Assembly: GCF_002222595.2 (NCBI RefSeq)
Contig: NZ_CP022413.2
Coordinates: 1,442,001-1,506,000 of the forward strand
Direction of reading: 5' to 3'
DNA from: Blautia hansenii DSM 20583
GTDB lineage: Bacteria > Bacillota > Clostridia > Lachnospirales > Lachnospiraceae
DNA: 64,000 bases
Shown: positions 16,871-26,588 of the stretch, in pieces
How the letters are laid out: every line of letters starts with the position of its first letter
Position numbering within the stretch: the stretch's first letter is position 1
Notes under the pieces: model-generated
What the model saw: only the letters and a program-made list of their open reading frames with translations
Told to the model about the DNA's origin: nothing
Databases searched by the model: none
Program-made: the position numbers and the translations under genes

Positions 16871-17659
16871 CTATTTTTTGAAAATACCGGAAATTCGTTT
16901 AAAAACACCTTTTTTTGTACGGAAATCCATGAAAGGAACATCTTCTCCGGATATTCTCCGACAGATATTTTCAAATGCTTTTCCCGACAGAGAGTCTTTG
17001 CCGCACAGAGGCTCTCCCTGATTGGTAGCAATTACCACTGCCTCGTCATCAGGAATAGCGCCTAATAAATCCACGGCAAGAATTTCAGAGACGTCCTCTA
17101 CGGACATCATTTCTCCACGCTTAATCATATCCATACGAAGACGGTTAATGACTAATTGAATTTGAGGCATTTCGTTTGCCTGTAAAAGTCCGATAATTCG
17201 GTCAGCATCACGAATGGCAGAAACCTCCGGAGTGGTTACTACAATGGCTCTGCCTGCTCCTGCAATGGCATTTTTGAAGCCTTGTTCAATTCCCGCAGGA
17301 CAGTCCAAAAGAATATAGTCAAATTCTTCAGAAAGAGCCTCGGTCAGCTTCACCATTTGCTCCGGTGTAATCGCAGTTTTATCTTTTGTCTGAGCGGAAG
17401 GCAGTAAAAACAGATTGTCACACTGCTTGTCCCGAATAAGCGCCTGCTTCATTCGGCAGCTTCCTTCAATCACATCAATGAGATTGTAGACAATGCGGTT
17501 TTCCAGTCCCAGCACAACATCCAGATTTCTAAGTCCGATGTCGGTGTCTACCACAACTACCTTTTTATTCAGCTTTGCCAGACCTAAACCGATGTTCGCT
17601 GTCACTGTGGTTTTACCCACGCCGCCTTTCCCAGACGTAATTACAATAATTTCACTCAT
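16871..17659 (-). CDS. minD: Septum site-determining ATPase MinD
   Basis: A 262-residue deviant-Walker ATPase: SGKGGVGKTT at residues 9-18, the DTDIGLRNLD switch region, and LDCPAGIE. The C-terminal FKRISGIFKK is the expected amphipathic membrane-targeting helix. It normally recruits MinC to the membrane and oscillates or polarises with MinE. In this operon minC would be expected between PBP2 and minD, but only 57 bp separate them and hold a ribosome binding site, so MinC must be elsewhere or absent. Confidence 0.96.
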   Translation of the reverse strand: MSEIIVITSGKGGVGKTTVTANIGLGLAKLNKKVVVVDTDIGLRNLDVVLGLENRIVYNLIDVIEGSCRMKQALIRDKQCDNLFLLPSAQTKDKTAITPEQMVKLTEALSEEFDYILLDCPAGIEQGFKNAIAGAGRAIVVTTPEVSAIRDADRIIGLLQANEMPQIQLVINRLRMDMIKRGEMMSVEDVSEILAVDLLGAIPDDEAVVIATNQGEPLCGKDSLSGKAFENICRRISGEDVPFMDFRTKKGVFKRISGIFKK

Positions 17660-17716
17660 ACAAAATCCTCCTGATACCCTCTTTTTCTTTTTCGTATGTG
17701 CCTTACAGAGTTCTGT

Positions 17717-20611
17717 TTAGTCATTGTGCGTTGTTGTTGTGTCACTGGCTGTTGCAGCGCCTGTGACAATGTCAGACTCATCTGCAAAATTGTACTTATA
17801 ATTGAGAATATCTTTTGCTACACTTGCCGCATTACCGGAAGAATATCCGTTACCAATGCGGACTGCCACGCCTACCTCCGGATTGTCATAAGGAGCAAAT
17901 CCAATAAAGAGACCGTGGGACGGTCGGCTCATATCCTCCTGAGCTGTACCTGTTTTCCCTGCAACAGAAAGCTTCATAGAACTTAAAATAGGACTGTTTT
18001 TTGCAACACCGCGCATACCTTTGTGTACGGCATCCCAAGTGCTGCTTGCTACATCCATTTCTCCTTTTACTGCCGGCTGGTAGTCTTCTACCAAATTACC
18101 GTCAGCATCTGTTGCTTTATCAAAAAGGGTAAGCTCATAGCTGGTTCCCCGACTGGCAATAGTTGTTACATATCTGGCTAACTGGGAAGTTGTCATATTG
18201 TTCTTCGCCTGTCCAAAGGAAGTACGGATGGCATCTTCTTCTGAAACCTGAGGAGATACCTCTGTAATTTCCAAGCCGGATTTTTCGTTTAATAAAAACA
18301 TATTTGCATATTTCTGAAGCTTATCAATACCAAGAGAGTCAGAAAAACTGCCGTTTTCATCTGTTCCCAAATCATAAGCCACCTGTCCCATAAATACATT
18401 ACAGGAATTCGTAATACCGGATACCACATTCATATAGCCGTGTCCGGAGCGGTTCCAACAATACGGACCGTTTGGGATTTTATCAAAACGACCGCCGCAG
18501 ACAACGCCGTAGTTGCTGTCAATAATACCTTCTTCCATACCGGCTACCGCAGTTACGATTTTAAAGGTAGAACCGGGAGCGGTAAGCTGCTGGGTTGCTT
18601 TGTTATAAAACGGTCTTGATAAATCCTGAGACAGCTTTGCAAAGTATTCGGTGTCCATGTTGTTGGCAAGACGATTATTGTCATATCCCGGATATGTGAC
18701 ACAGGCAAGTGTTTCTCCGGTTTTCACGTCTGTCATTACAAGAGAACCGGAGCACGGGTCTAAGGCAAGCTGTGCTGGCGTAATTTCCAAATTGCTGATT
18801 TTCTCTATCATAAAATTATACGCCGTCATAGAGCCGGATTTCAAGGCATTATAAGCTGTTTCATCTGCTTCTAAAATCCCCTGATCATATAAAAGCATAC
18901 AAAGCTGTGCACCGGAAATCATATCGGAATGGAGCATATACTTATAAATAATCTTGGAAAATCCTGTATCATCAGCAAGAGAATTGGTGAGATAGTCTGC
19001 TAAAGCCGTATATACCTGAGAGGAGTCCAAATAATCCCCCTCTGCGGAAAACTGTGAAATATCAATCCAGTCTTTTCCGGCAGCATAAGTCAGAAATTCT
19101 TTTAAGCTGATACTTTCGTCCTTGGACCATGCAATATAAGTAGGATCTGCCGCATCAATGGCATCCATGGATAAAATTTCTTTCTTTCTTGTTAAAAATT
19201 CATTGACAATATAGCTTTGATATTCCTGCATTTCTTTGGAGAGGTCTTTATATGCCACAGGCTTTTCCTTGGTAAGCTCTTCTTGTATCTGCTGGAAAAC
19301 CTTTTCCTGCTGTTGCTGGAATACGCCGTATACAGTTTTTTCCAACTCTGTGGCATCCTCTTCTTTAAAATGGCTGATATCCAATACACTGTTTTCGATT
19401 AGCGCATTATACACATCGTAGATAGGAGTTTTAATGGCCGCAGTATCCATCCCCTCTTCTACCTTAAATTCTTTTGCATTGATAATATTAGAAACCAAAA
19501 TACCGGCAATTTTCTGCTCTAAGACGTTGTAGGCAATGCGCTGTAAGTCCTTGTCCAGCGTCAGATAAATGTTATTTCCTGATTTTGGATTTTTTCTGGA
19601 ATTTTTAACGGTTTCCAAAGCCTTTCCCATGGTATCTACAAGAACCTTGTCAGAACCGTCTGTTCCCCGCAGCTGGGTTTCCATTATTTTTTCAATTCCT
19701 GCTTTACCGATAACGGCGTCAGCGGAATACTTGTGCCCCTGCTCCTTTAATTCTTTCAGTTCGTCAGCATCTGCTTTTCCTGTATAGCCGATAATCGGCG
19801 CAAAGGCTTCTGCTTCATCATAAACACGGATAGAGTCTTCTTCAATATCAAGTCCCTGTAAATCATCCTTGCGCTCCATGATTTCCGCTACGGTTTCTTC
19901 GCTGACATTTGTTGCCAGTGTTACCGGAACATATTTTTTAAAGCTGTTGGTAGAAAGAATGTAACGGATTTTCAGGATATCTAAAGTTTCCTCTTTTGTA
20001 AAGGTTTCCGGCAATCCGTATTTTTCCAGCTCTTCCTTTGTATAAGGCTTTTCTTCATTGATAAGTCCGAAACGTTTTTCATTGGACATATCAGCTATCA
20101 TCTTGTCAGGAGTTGCATTGAGCTCCTCTTTTTTCAGTTTTTCGATGTTTGCCTGTCCATAAACGTCCGCTTTAAAACGATTGAGGTTAAAGCCGGTGGT
20201 ATCAAAGGCATAGTTGCCTTCTTCGTCCAGAACAATATGGAAATCCACACTTAAAGCTTCGTTGTGTTTCTTTAATATATTAATCACTTCATAAGCAATG
20301 TGGTTCAAAGTGAGATTTCGTTCTCTGGTAGTTTCATAAGTTCCGTTGTCCTCCAGAATAACGGAATAGGAAAGCTGATTATAGGCGAGAGGCTTGCCGT
20401 TTCTGTCGTAAATAATTCCTCTGGTTCCCTTTAGTGTCCGTTCCTTTGTAATGCTTAAATTAAAGTTTTCCGCATACTCCTTTCCGTGAATAATCTGTAA
20501 GGAAAAGAGTCTTTGCAGAAGTACGCCAAACAGAATACAAAATACTAAAATAAGTACAGTAGTTCTTTTTAACCCGATTTTTTTCAATAGTTTTTTTATT
20601 TTTTTAGCCAA
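17717..20611 (-). CDS. mrdA: Penicillin-binding protein 2 (class B transpeptidase of the elongasome), enlarged
   Basis: A 964-residue class B PBP. It has a cytoplasmic basic N-terminus, one transmembrane helix (about 17-38), a dimerisation domain, then the transpeptidase with S681-TFK, SCN at 736-738 and KTG at 886-888. It cross-links peptidoglycan in side-wall growth together with RodA and MreBCD. About 240 residues (roughly 365-610), predicted helical and acidic, are inserted before the catalytic core compared with ordinary PBP2. The C-terminus ends in a Thr/Ala-rich tail. The start is a TTG inside the end of mreD (16-bp overlap) with a GAGAGAG site. Confidence 0.9.
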   Translation of the reverse strand: MAKKIKKLLKKIGLKRTTVLILVFCILFGVLLQRLFSLQIIHGKEYAENFNLSITKERTLKGTRGIIYDRNGKPLAYNQLSYSVILEDNGTYETTRERNLTLNHIAYEVINILKKHNEALSVDFHIVLDEEGNYAFDTTGFNLNRFKADVYGQANIEKLKKEELNATPDKMIADMSNEKRFGLINEEKPYTKEELEKYGLPETFTKEETLDILKIRYILSTNSFKKYVPVTLATNVSEETVAEIMERKDDLQGLDIEEDSIRVYDEAEAFAPIIGYTGKADADELKELKEQGHKYSADAVIGKAGIEKIMETQLRGTDGSDKVLVDTMGKALETVKNSRKNPKSGNNIYLTLDKDLQRIAYNVLEQKIAGILVSNIINAKEFKVEEGMDTAAIKTPIYDVYNALIENSVLDISHFKEEDATELEKTVYGVFQQQQEKVFQQIQEELTKEKPVAYKDLSKEMQEYQSYIVNEFLTRKKEILSMDAIDAADPTYIAWSKDESISLKEFLTYAAGKDWIDISQFSAEGDYLDSSQVYTALADYLTNSLADDTGFSKIIYKYMLHSDMISGAQLCMLLYDQGILEADETAYNALKSGSMTAYNFMIEKISNLEITPAQLALDPCSGSLVMTDVKTGETLACVTYPGYDNNRLANNMDTEYFAKLSQDLSRPFYNKATQQLTAPGSTFKIVTAVAGMEEGIIDSNYGVVCGGRFDKIPNGPYCWNRSGHGYMNVVSGITNSCNVFMGQVAYDLGTDENGSFSDSLGIDKLQKYANMFLLNEKSGLEITEVSPQVSEEDAIRTSFGQAKNNMTTSQLARYVTTIASRGTSYELTLFDKATDADGNLVEDYQPAVKGEMDVASSTWDAVHKGMRGVAKNSPILSSMKLSVAGKTGTAQEDMSRPSHGLFIGFAPYDNPEVGVAVRIGNGYSSGNAASVAKDILNYKYNFADESDIVTGAATASDTTTTHND

Positions 20612-21129
20612 ATGGAATCTCTCTCTTTCATTTCCAGTTCTGTCATTTTCTTGTTCAATCTAAATAAAAGCTTATAAAAAATAACAGTTATCAATACGGT
20701 ATACAGCATTTCAGGAATAGCAATCCTTCCAAAATAGTAAAAAAATTCTAAGCGTCCCCGCATTAAAAACTGCATGCCATAGACCATTGTCCCATACAAC
20801 AAATCTCCCACGGCTACTAATAGCATAGGAACACGGATTTCTTCATCATAAAAAATCTTACAGCAGCAGCCGGTAGCATAACCGATGCACAGATAGATAA
20901 GAGCATAGAAGCCTAAAAGGTTTCCGTAAAAAACGTCCTGTAAAATTCCGCAGAAAAAGCCAATCCAAAGTCCGGACAGCTTTCCCTGCATAAAGCCAAA
21001 GGCAACGGTAATAATCAGCAGAAGATTAGGAGTAATAGAGCCAATGGACAATGCCTGAAAAACAGTTCCCTGCAAAATAAAGCATAGTAAGATAATGACC
21101 GCTTCTACTATTCTTCGTTTGACTCTCAT
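20596..21129 (-). CDS. mreD: Rod shape-determining protein MreD
   Basis: A 177-residue membrane protein with five to six hydrophobic helices, as typical for MreD, which links MreC and MreB to the wall synthases. Sequence conservation in this family is low; the assignment rests on size, hydropathy and the mreC-mreD-PBP2 order. The start overlaps the mreC stop (ATGA) behind AAGGAGG. Confidence 0.92.
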   Translation of the reverse strand: MRVKRRIVEAVIILLCFILQGTVFQALSIGSITPNLLLIITVAFGFMQGKLSGLWIGFFCGILQDVFYGNLLGFYALIYLCIGYATGCCCKIFYDEEIRVPMLLVAVGDLLYGTMVYGMQFLMRGRLEFFYYFGRIAIPEMLYTVLITVIFYKLLFRLNKKMTELEMKERDSIWLKK

Positions 21130-21986
21130 TCCGTATCCTCCTTCTGCTGTTTCAGTTCCTTGATGACTAAAACTTCACTTAAATGTTCGAAATCAACGGC
21201 TGGCGTTAAAGTTCCTGTTTTTGTCAGATTGTTCGGGTCTTCTTTGATATCGCTTACATATCCGATGAGAATACCTTTTAAAAATTTATCACTGACATCA
21301 GAGGTGACAATTTTCTCACCTTCCTGAATTTTATTGTCTTCGTCTTTTAAATGAATAAATTGAAGTTTGCCTTCGTCTATGAGACGCAAATCTCCTGCCA
21401 CAATACAGCGGTCAGAGGTGCTCATGGTCATGGCGCTGACATTGCTGGTGTCATCAATAATAGAACGTACTGTCGCCCAGTTTTTTCCTACTTCTGTTAC
21501 AATGCCTACCAATCCGCTTCCTGCAATGACGTTGCAGTCTTTCTGAATACCGTCCTCCGTACCTTTGTCAATGGTAAAATTAGAAAACCAGTTTCCGGCA
21601 TCCTTGGAAATTACATTGGCAGCTACCTTGTCGTATTCACTGTAACTTTGATCCAACTGGTACAACTCCTGTAAGCGTTCAAGCTCTGTCAGTCCCTGTG
21701 TAAGGCGGCTGTTTTCCGCAGTCAGTTCATCTACTTTTTTCTGAAGTTTTTTATTTTCTTTTACTAAAGTCTGCTTTTCCTGAAATCCGGCTGTTGCGTT
21801 GTCTAAGACCTTTCCGACCTGATTAATTCCTTTCTGAAAAGGAACAATGACATAGCCTGCCGCATTTTTGAGGGGTGCAACGGGAAATTTCACTGCCGCT
21901 GCAAAAATCATAAGGCTAATACAAATTAAGCCCATAGCTATGAGGACATGTTTACTTTTAAATGTCCAATTACGCTTTTTTTTCAT
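21126..21986 (-). CDS. mreC: Rod shape-determining protein MreC
   Basis: A 286-residue protein with a short cytoplasmic basic start, one transmembrane helix (about 13-32), a coiled coil (about 70-105, rich in Glu and Lys) and a beta-rich extracytoplasmic domain (about 120-275) containing the GLVGIVTEVG motif. It scaffolds the elongasome by contacting PBP2. It lies 27 bp after mreB. Confidence 0.95.
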   Translation of the reverse strand: MKKKRNWTFKSKHVLIAMGLICISLMIFAAAVKFPVAPLKNAAGYVIVPFQKGINQVGKVLDNATAGFQEKQTLVKENKKLQKKVDELTAENSRLTQGLTELERLQELYQLDQSYSEYDKVAANVISKDAGNWFSNFTIDKGTEDGIQKDCNVIAGSGLVGIVTEVGKNWATVRSIIDDTSNVSAMTMSTSDRCIVAGDLRLIDEGKLQFIHLKDEDNKIQEGEKIVTSDVSDKFLKGILIGYVSDIKEDPNNLTKTGTLTPAVDFEHLSEVLVIKELKQQKEDTE

Positions 21987-22013
21987 AATTTAAAACCTCA
22001 GCTTTTCTTTTTG

Positions 22014-23003
22014 TTATTGAACCCACTTGTGTAAGGTACGATTTCCGATGATTTCTTTTAATCCGCATATTGTACAATGCTCATAGTATCCGGATAAACG
22101 CACCTTCTGTCCGGTCTCCTGACTTAAAAACCAGTCGATATCAGGAATTCTGGTTGTTCCTCCTGCGAGAAAAATACCTTCCTCCAGAATATTCTGATAA
22201 ATCTGAGGAGGTGTCCTTTCCAGAAAAGAACGGATTTCCTGACAAATCGTATGAACCGGTCCTAAAATGGTTTCATAAATCATATCAGAGGGGATAATTC
22301 CCTCTCTCGGAAGACCGGAAAGGCTGTCAATGCCGACGATTTTTCTGGCTTCTTTAATATCTTCTTTTAAATATGCCAAAGAAAACTTCAATCTTCTGGC
22401 AGTTCTGTTTCCGATATGAAGATTGTAATTTTTCCGCACTTCGTTTACAATCGCTTCATTTAACTGCGCTCCGCCCATAGCAATAATTTTGCTCAGAACG
22501 ATTTTTCCTCTTTCGATTACAGAAATCTCTGTACTTTGCGCTCCGATATTTACAATCATGCTTCCCTTTGTATTATTGATGGGAATTCCAAGAGCCACCG
22601 CATCGGCGATGGTCTTGTTTACCATATAAATTTTATTTTTTCTGTTGGAATTTCCAATGGTATAGTAGGCACGCTGCTCTATTTCCGACAAATCGGAAGG
22701 AACAGCCAGGTATAAATTATTATTAAATAATCCACCTGCATTTATCTTTTCGAGTAAAGCCTGTAAAACCATCTCAGTATGATTGACATCTGCAATTTTC
22801 CCGTAAGCCATAGGTGAAATTACAGATACATTAGACGGATTTTTTTCAAAAATCTTATATGCTTCATTTCCTACTGCCAAAATCTGATTTTGGTTTCGAA
22901 TGGCTATCATGTTTTTTTCTGTGATAATGGTATCATTATCCTGTGAATAAATTTTAACTGTACTTGTTCCGAGGTCTACTCCAAACGTTTTGTGTAATAG
23001 CAC
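22014..23003 (-). CDS. mreB: Rod shape-determining protein MreB/Mbl (bacterial actin)
   Basis: A 329-residue actin-fold ATPase. The phosphate-1 loop GVDLGTSTVKIY is near residues 8-19, the connecting NIGAQSTEIS lies near 150, and the adenosine motif GIFLAGGTTRIP is near 275. It forms membrane filaments that guide side-wall synthesis. It is somewhat divergent from canonical MreB (AGTRAGDRMD is replaced by AMGGAQLNEAI), so it may be the Mbl/MreBH-type copy. GTG start with GGGGAG 7 nt upstream. First gene of the shape operon. Confidence 0.9.
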   Translation of the reverse strand: MLLHKTFGVDLGTSTVKIYSQDNDTIITEKNMIAIRNQNQILAVGNEAYKIFEKNPSNVSVISPMAYGKIADVNHTEMVLQALLEKINAGGLFNNNLYLAVPSDLSEIEQRAYYTIGNSNRKNKIYMVNKTIADAVALGIPINNTKGSMIVNIGAQSTEISVIERGKIVLSKIIAMGGAQLNEAIVNEVRKNYNLHIGNRTARRLKFSLAYLKEDIKEARKIVGIDSLSGLPREGIIPSDMIYETILGPVHTICQEIRSFLERTPPQIYQNILEEGIFLAGGTTRIPDIDWFLSQETGQKVRLSGYYEHCTICGLKEIIGNRTLHKWVQ

Positions 23004-23031
23004 TTGAATGCTCCCCTTTATCTTTTAACAT

Positions 23032-23727
23032 TTAAAAAATCCCCTGTTCACGAAAGCTTAAATATTTACAATCCCCGATAATAATATGATCCAGTAAAGG
23101 AATTCCCAATAGCTCCCCCGCTTCCTTTACTCTCTGAGTAAAATCAACATCTGCCTGACTGGGTGTACAATCGCCGCTGGGATGATTATGTACCAGAAGA
23201 ATTCCCACTGCATGATAGGAAACCGCAGAAAGAAAAATTTCTCTGGGATTTGCCAAAGAACTGTTGACTGTTCCTTTAAAAATCATTTCATCTCCCAACA
23301 GATGATTTTTGGTATCCAGCATCATACAGATTAAAAGCTCCTGCTCCTCATGGCGAAGCTGCTCCATATAGTAATCTGCAATACTGGCAGGATGGCGGAA
23401 AGACAACCCTTTTTTGGCAGTTGCGGTGGCAATTCTTTTGGAAAGCTCTCCGATACATTTAATCTGTATTGCCTTTACCTTTCCAATGCCTTTGACTGCC
23501 TGAAGCTGTGCAAGGCTTAGTTGATGCAGTCCCAAAAGTCCTTCCTTATCTTTGGAGAGCTTTAGAACTTCTTCTGCCATCTCCACAGACGGGCTTCCTT
23601 TTGTTCCTGTTCTTAAAAGGACTGCTAAAAGTTCGCTGTCCGTTAAACACTCTGCGCCCATACGAAGACACTTTTCATAAGGTCTGTCTTCCTCGGGCAT
23701 TTGATTAATCGTTGTATATTTTGTCAT
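23032..23727 (-). CDS. radC: RadC-family JAMM/MPN domain protein
   Basis: A 231-residue protein with a helix-hairpin-helix N-terminal half (LQAVKGIGKVKAIQ) and a C-terminal JAMM metalloprotease-like motif HNHPSGDCTPSQAD near residue 175. The name RadC is historical; its role in repair is doubtful. It sits directly upstream of mreB, a common Firmicute position. The ATG lacks a clear ribosome binding site, and a dyad (23731-23764) lies where one would be. Confidence 0.93.
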   Translation of the reverse strand: MTKYTTINQMPEEDRPYEKCLRMGAECLTDSELLAVLLRTGTKGSPSVEMAEEVLKLSKDKEGLLGLHQLSLAQLQAVKGIGKVKAIQIKCIGELSKRIATATAKKGLSFRHPASIADYYMEQLRHEEQELLICMMLDTKNHLLGDEMIFKGTVNSSLANPREIFLSAVSYHAVGILLVHNHPSGDCTPSQADVDFTQRVKEAGELLGIPLLDHIIIGDCKYLSFREQGIF

Positions 23728-23730
23728 ACT

Positions 23731-23764
23731 TTGTTATAAGCTCTTCGGCAATTGGCTATAACAA
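23731..23764 (-). promoter_or_regulatory. Inverted repeat immediately upstream of radC
   Basis: TTGTTATA (23731-23738) and TATAACAA (23757-23764) form a perfect 8-bp dyad, extended by AGC/GCT toward the loop. It ends 4 bp before the radC ATG. It has no T run, so it is not an intrinsic terminator. It could be an operator or an mRNA hairpin covering the start. Confidence 0.4.
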
Positions 23765-23802
23765 GTTTTATTGTAGCACAGATTAAAAACGATGTATATG
23801 CC

Positions 23803-25392
23803 TTAACAAAAATTTATGATTTTTTTCATAATTGCTTCGCCTACTTTTAAACCGTCCATGGCTGCGGAGGTAATTCCGCCTGCATAGCCTGCTCCTTCGC
23901 CGCAGGGGTAAATTCCGCAAATTGCAGACTCAAATGCTTCATTTCGAAGAATTCGTATCGGCGAAGAGGTTCTGCTCTCAATTCCACTTAAAACAGCATC
24001 TTTTCTTGAAAATCCGGGAATGATTTTTTCAAAAGCTTCTATCCCTTCGATAAGCGCTGCGTTTAACTCTTCCGGAAGCAATTCTCTTAAATTGGCAAAG
24101 GTATACTTGCCTTTCATACAGGGAAGTACGCTGCCAAAAGCCTCTGATGTTTTATTTTCCGTAAAGTCACCGTATAGCTGAAGCGGAATACTTCCTTTTC
24201 CCAGTGCATAAGCCTTTTCTTCCAGTCTTCTTTGAAAATCCATGCCTCGAAGTACGTCTGTTCCCGGAAAATCTTCCGGTGTTACCGTAACAATTAAGGC
24301 GCTGTTGGCATTGGCAGAGCCACGGTTTTGATAGCTCATACCATTGACAGCCAGCCTTTTTTCCTCAGAAGAAGCATTGACTACAAAGCCTCCCGGACAC
24401 ATACAAAAGCTGTAAACACCACGATTATTTTTGCACTTGTGGGTGAGCTTATAGGATGCCGCCCCAAGGTAGGGAGAGCTTTCCTGCCCGTATTGATAAA
24501 GATTGATTAAGGTCTGGGGGTGCTCCGCACGCAGACCTACGGCAAAAGCCTTTGCCTCCATAGGCAGATTTTTATCTTTTAACAGGGTAAAGGTGTCTCT
24601 GGCGCTGTGACCGATAGCCAGAACCAGACAATCAGTTTTTACTTTTTCAGTATCGTTTACAGTAATGGCTGATACTTTTCCGTTTTCAATTTGAATATCT
24701 GTCATCTTGGAGGAAAAACAAAATTCTCCGCCGGCATTTTTAATGTAATTTCGCATATTTTTTACAATACCGATTAGCATGTCTGTGCCAAGGTGCGGCT
24801 TTTGCTGATATAAAATTTCCTCGGGAGCGCCGAATTTTACAAATATTTTCAGAACCTCTTGATTGCGCCCTTTTGTGTCTTTTACTAAGGTATTCAGCTT
24901 TCCGTCAGAAAAAGTGCCTGCGCCTCCTTCTCCGAACTGTACATTAGACTCTTTCTTTAACTCTCCTGTTTCCCAGAATTTTTCCACGGTTTTCAGGCGG
25001 TTTTCTACGTCTTCGCCTCTTTCAATAATCAAAGGCTTTAAACCTGCTTGTACCAGATAATAGGCACAGAAAAGTCCGGCAGGTCCGCTGCCCACAATGA
25101 CAGGTCTTTGAGAAACTTCTGTATTTGTTTTTAAATAAGAAAATCTCACAGGAGTTGTTGACATAATATTTTTATTGTTTACCTTTTTTAGAACCTGTTT
25201 TTCTTTTTTTACTTCTGCTTCAACGGTATAAACAAAGAAAAGCTCCGGCTTTTTCCTTGCATCTAAGGACTGGCGCCGAATTGTCCATGAAAGTAAATCT
25301 CCCGAGGAGATTTTTAAGAGCTTTTTGATTTTATTTTCCAAATCTTCTTTTGTATGAGAAACAGGAAGTTTTATCTGTTGAATTTTTACCAT
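23803..25392 (-). CDS. NAD(P)/FAD-dependent oxidoreductase (COG2509 type)
   Basis: A 529-residue flavoprotein. A small N-terminal RNA-binding-like domain (about 1-85) is followed by the FAD motif VIVGSGPAGLF and a C-terminal GEGAGYAGGITSAAMDG segment. This is the family often annotated as FAD-dependent dehydrogenase/uncharacterised flavoprotein; the substrate is unknown. I start at ATG 25392, which has AAAGGAGG 7 nt upstream. Its start region overlaps the end of the next flavoprotein gene by 7 bp, so the two are coupled. Confidence 0.85.
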   Translation of the reverse strand: MVKIQQIKLPVSHTKEDLENKIKKLLKISSGDLLSWTIRRQSLDARKKPELFFVYTVEAEVKKEKQVLKKVNNKNIMSTTPVRFSYLKTNTEVSQRPVIVGSGPAGLFCAYYLVQAGLKPLIIERGEDVENRLKTVEKFWETGELKKESNVQFGEGGAGTFSDGKLNTLVKDTKGRNQEVLKIFVKFGAPEEILYQQKPHLGTDMLIGIVKNMRNYIKNAGGEFCFSSKMTDIQIENGKVSAITVNDTEKVKTDCLVLAIGHSARDTFTLLKDKNLPMEAKAFAVGLRAEHPQTLINLYQYGQESSPYLGAASYKLTHKCKNNRGVYSFCMCPGGFVVNASSEEKRLAVNGMSYQNRGSANANSALIVTVTPEDFPGTDVLRGMDFQRRLEEKAYALGKGSIPLQLYGDFTENKTSEAFGSVLPCMKGKYTFANLRELLPEELNAALIEGIEAFEKIIPGFSRKDAVLSGIESRTSSPIRILRNEAFESAICGIYPCGEGAGYAGGITSAAMDGLKVGEAIMKKIINFC

Positions 25393-26585
25393 AAAGCAGC
25401 CTCCTTTCCTGCACATGCACCGCTGGACCATGCCCATTGAAGATTGTAGCCGCCGCAGATACCGTCTGCATCCAATAACTCTCCTGCCAGATACAGGTTG
25501 GGAATTTTTTTACATTCCATGGTTTCAGGAGAAATTTCTTCCAGAGAAACACCGCCTTGACATACCTGTGCATTAGAAAACGGCTTTGTCCCCACAATTT
25601 CCACCGGAAATGCTTTTATTTTCTCTGCCAGTGATGAAATTTCTGTTTTTTTATCTGCCAGAACTTCAATCAGTTTTTTGGGAATAAGACCGATACAGAG
25701 TTCTTTTGTTGTTTTGTATGGACAAAGCTCCTTTCTTTTCAGGAAAAGCTCTTCCAGTTCTTTTTTGGTAAAATCAGGTAAGAAATCAATCAGCAAGGTA
25801 ACGGAACGTTGTTTTTGCAACAGCTTGGCTGCCAGAGCGCTGAGCTGAAACACCGGAATACCGGAAACCCCATAATCCGTAAGCTGTAATTCTCCTTCTT
25901 CTGTCTGTAAGGTTTTCTGCTCTGCTTGTAACTGTATTTTTCCGTAAATACGAGTACCAGCCCATTTTGAAAAGTAATTTCCTTTTCCTTTTAATGGAAC
26001 CAAAGCAGGAAGGGGATTTATAACTTTTAAGCCTAATTGTTTTGCCAAAGTATAGCCGCTGCCGTCTGCTCCGTCAATTTCCGAAGCGCAAGAACCGCAG
26101 GCAAGAATAACAGCGTCGGCGGGATACTGCCATGTATCGGTTACCACTGAAAACTTTGGGCTTTCTTTTGTGTCTGAAATTTTAATTTCTTTTACATGCT
26201 CTTTGCTCTTGATTTTTACTTTTAAAAAGCGGGCTTCCATTTCTAAAAGCTCCTGTACGCTGGAGGCCTGCATACTGGAAGGATAAAAATATCCGTTCTT
26301 TGAAACAGGATAAATACCGATTTCTTTAAAAAAATCCAGCGTCTGTTCAAAAGAAAAATTTTGCAGAACATTCCAGAGAATTTTAGGCTGTTCACTGTGA
26401 TAGCAGCTTTTTTCCAGCTTTTCATTGGTAAGGTTACAGCGGCCGTTTCCGGTTGCCAGCAGTTTTTTCCCTGTTTTTTCATTATGCTCTAAAACTGTGA
26501 CAGCTGCATGATTTCTGGCTGCCATAATGGCGGCAATCATACCGGCAGCTCCACCGCCTACAATACAGACCTTTTTCTTTTCCAT
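25386..26585 (-). CDS. HI0933/BaiN-family flavoprotein
   Basis: A 399-residue FAD protein: N-terminal VGGGAAGMIAAI dinucleotide motif, TGNGRCNLTN near residue 45, and the C-terminal GGYNLQWAWSSG. These are hallmarks of the HI0933 family, whose members include the bile-acid-pathway flavoprotein BaiN. The substrate here is unknown and no bai genes are nearby. Good AGGAG before the ATG, 3 bp after the upstream stop. It pairs with the following flavoprotein gene. Confidence 0.88.
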   Translation of the reverse strand: MEKKKVCIVGGGAAGMIAAIMAARNHAAVTVLEHNEKTGKKLLATGNGRCNLTNEKLEKSCYHSEQPKILWNVLQNFSFEQTLDFFKEIGIYPVSKNGYFYPSSMQASSVQELLEMEARFLKVKIKSKEHVKEIKISDTKESPKFSVVTDTWQYPADAVILACGSCASEIDGADGSGYTLAKQLGLKVINPLPALVPLKGKGNYFSKWAGTRIYGKIQLQAEQKTLQTEEGELQLTDYGVSGIPVFQLSALAAKLLQKQRSVTLLIDFLPDFTKKELEELFLKRKELCPYKTTKELCIGLIPKKLIEVLADKKTEISSLAEKIKAFPVEIVGTKPFSNAQVCQGGVSLEEISPETMECKKIPNLYLAGELLDADGICGGYNLQWAWSSGACAGKEAALW

Positions 26586-26588
26586 AAT

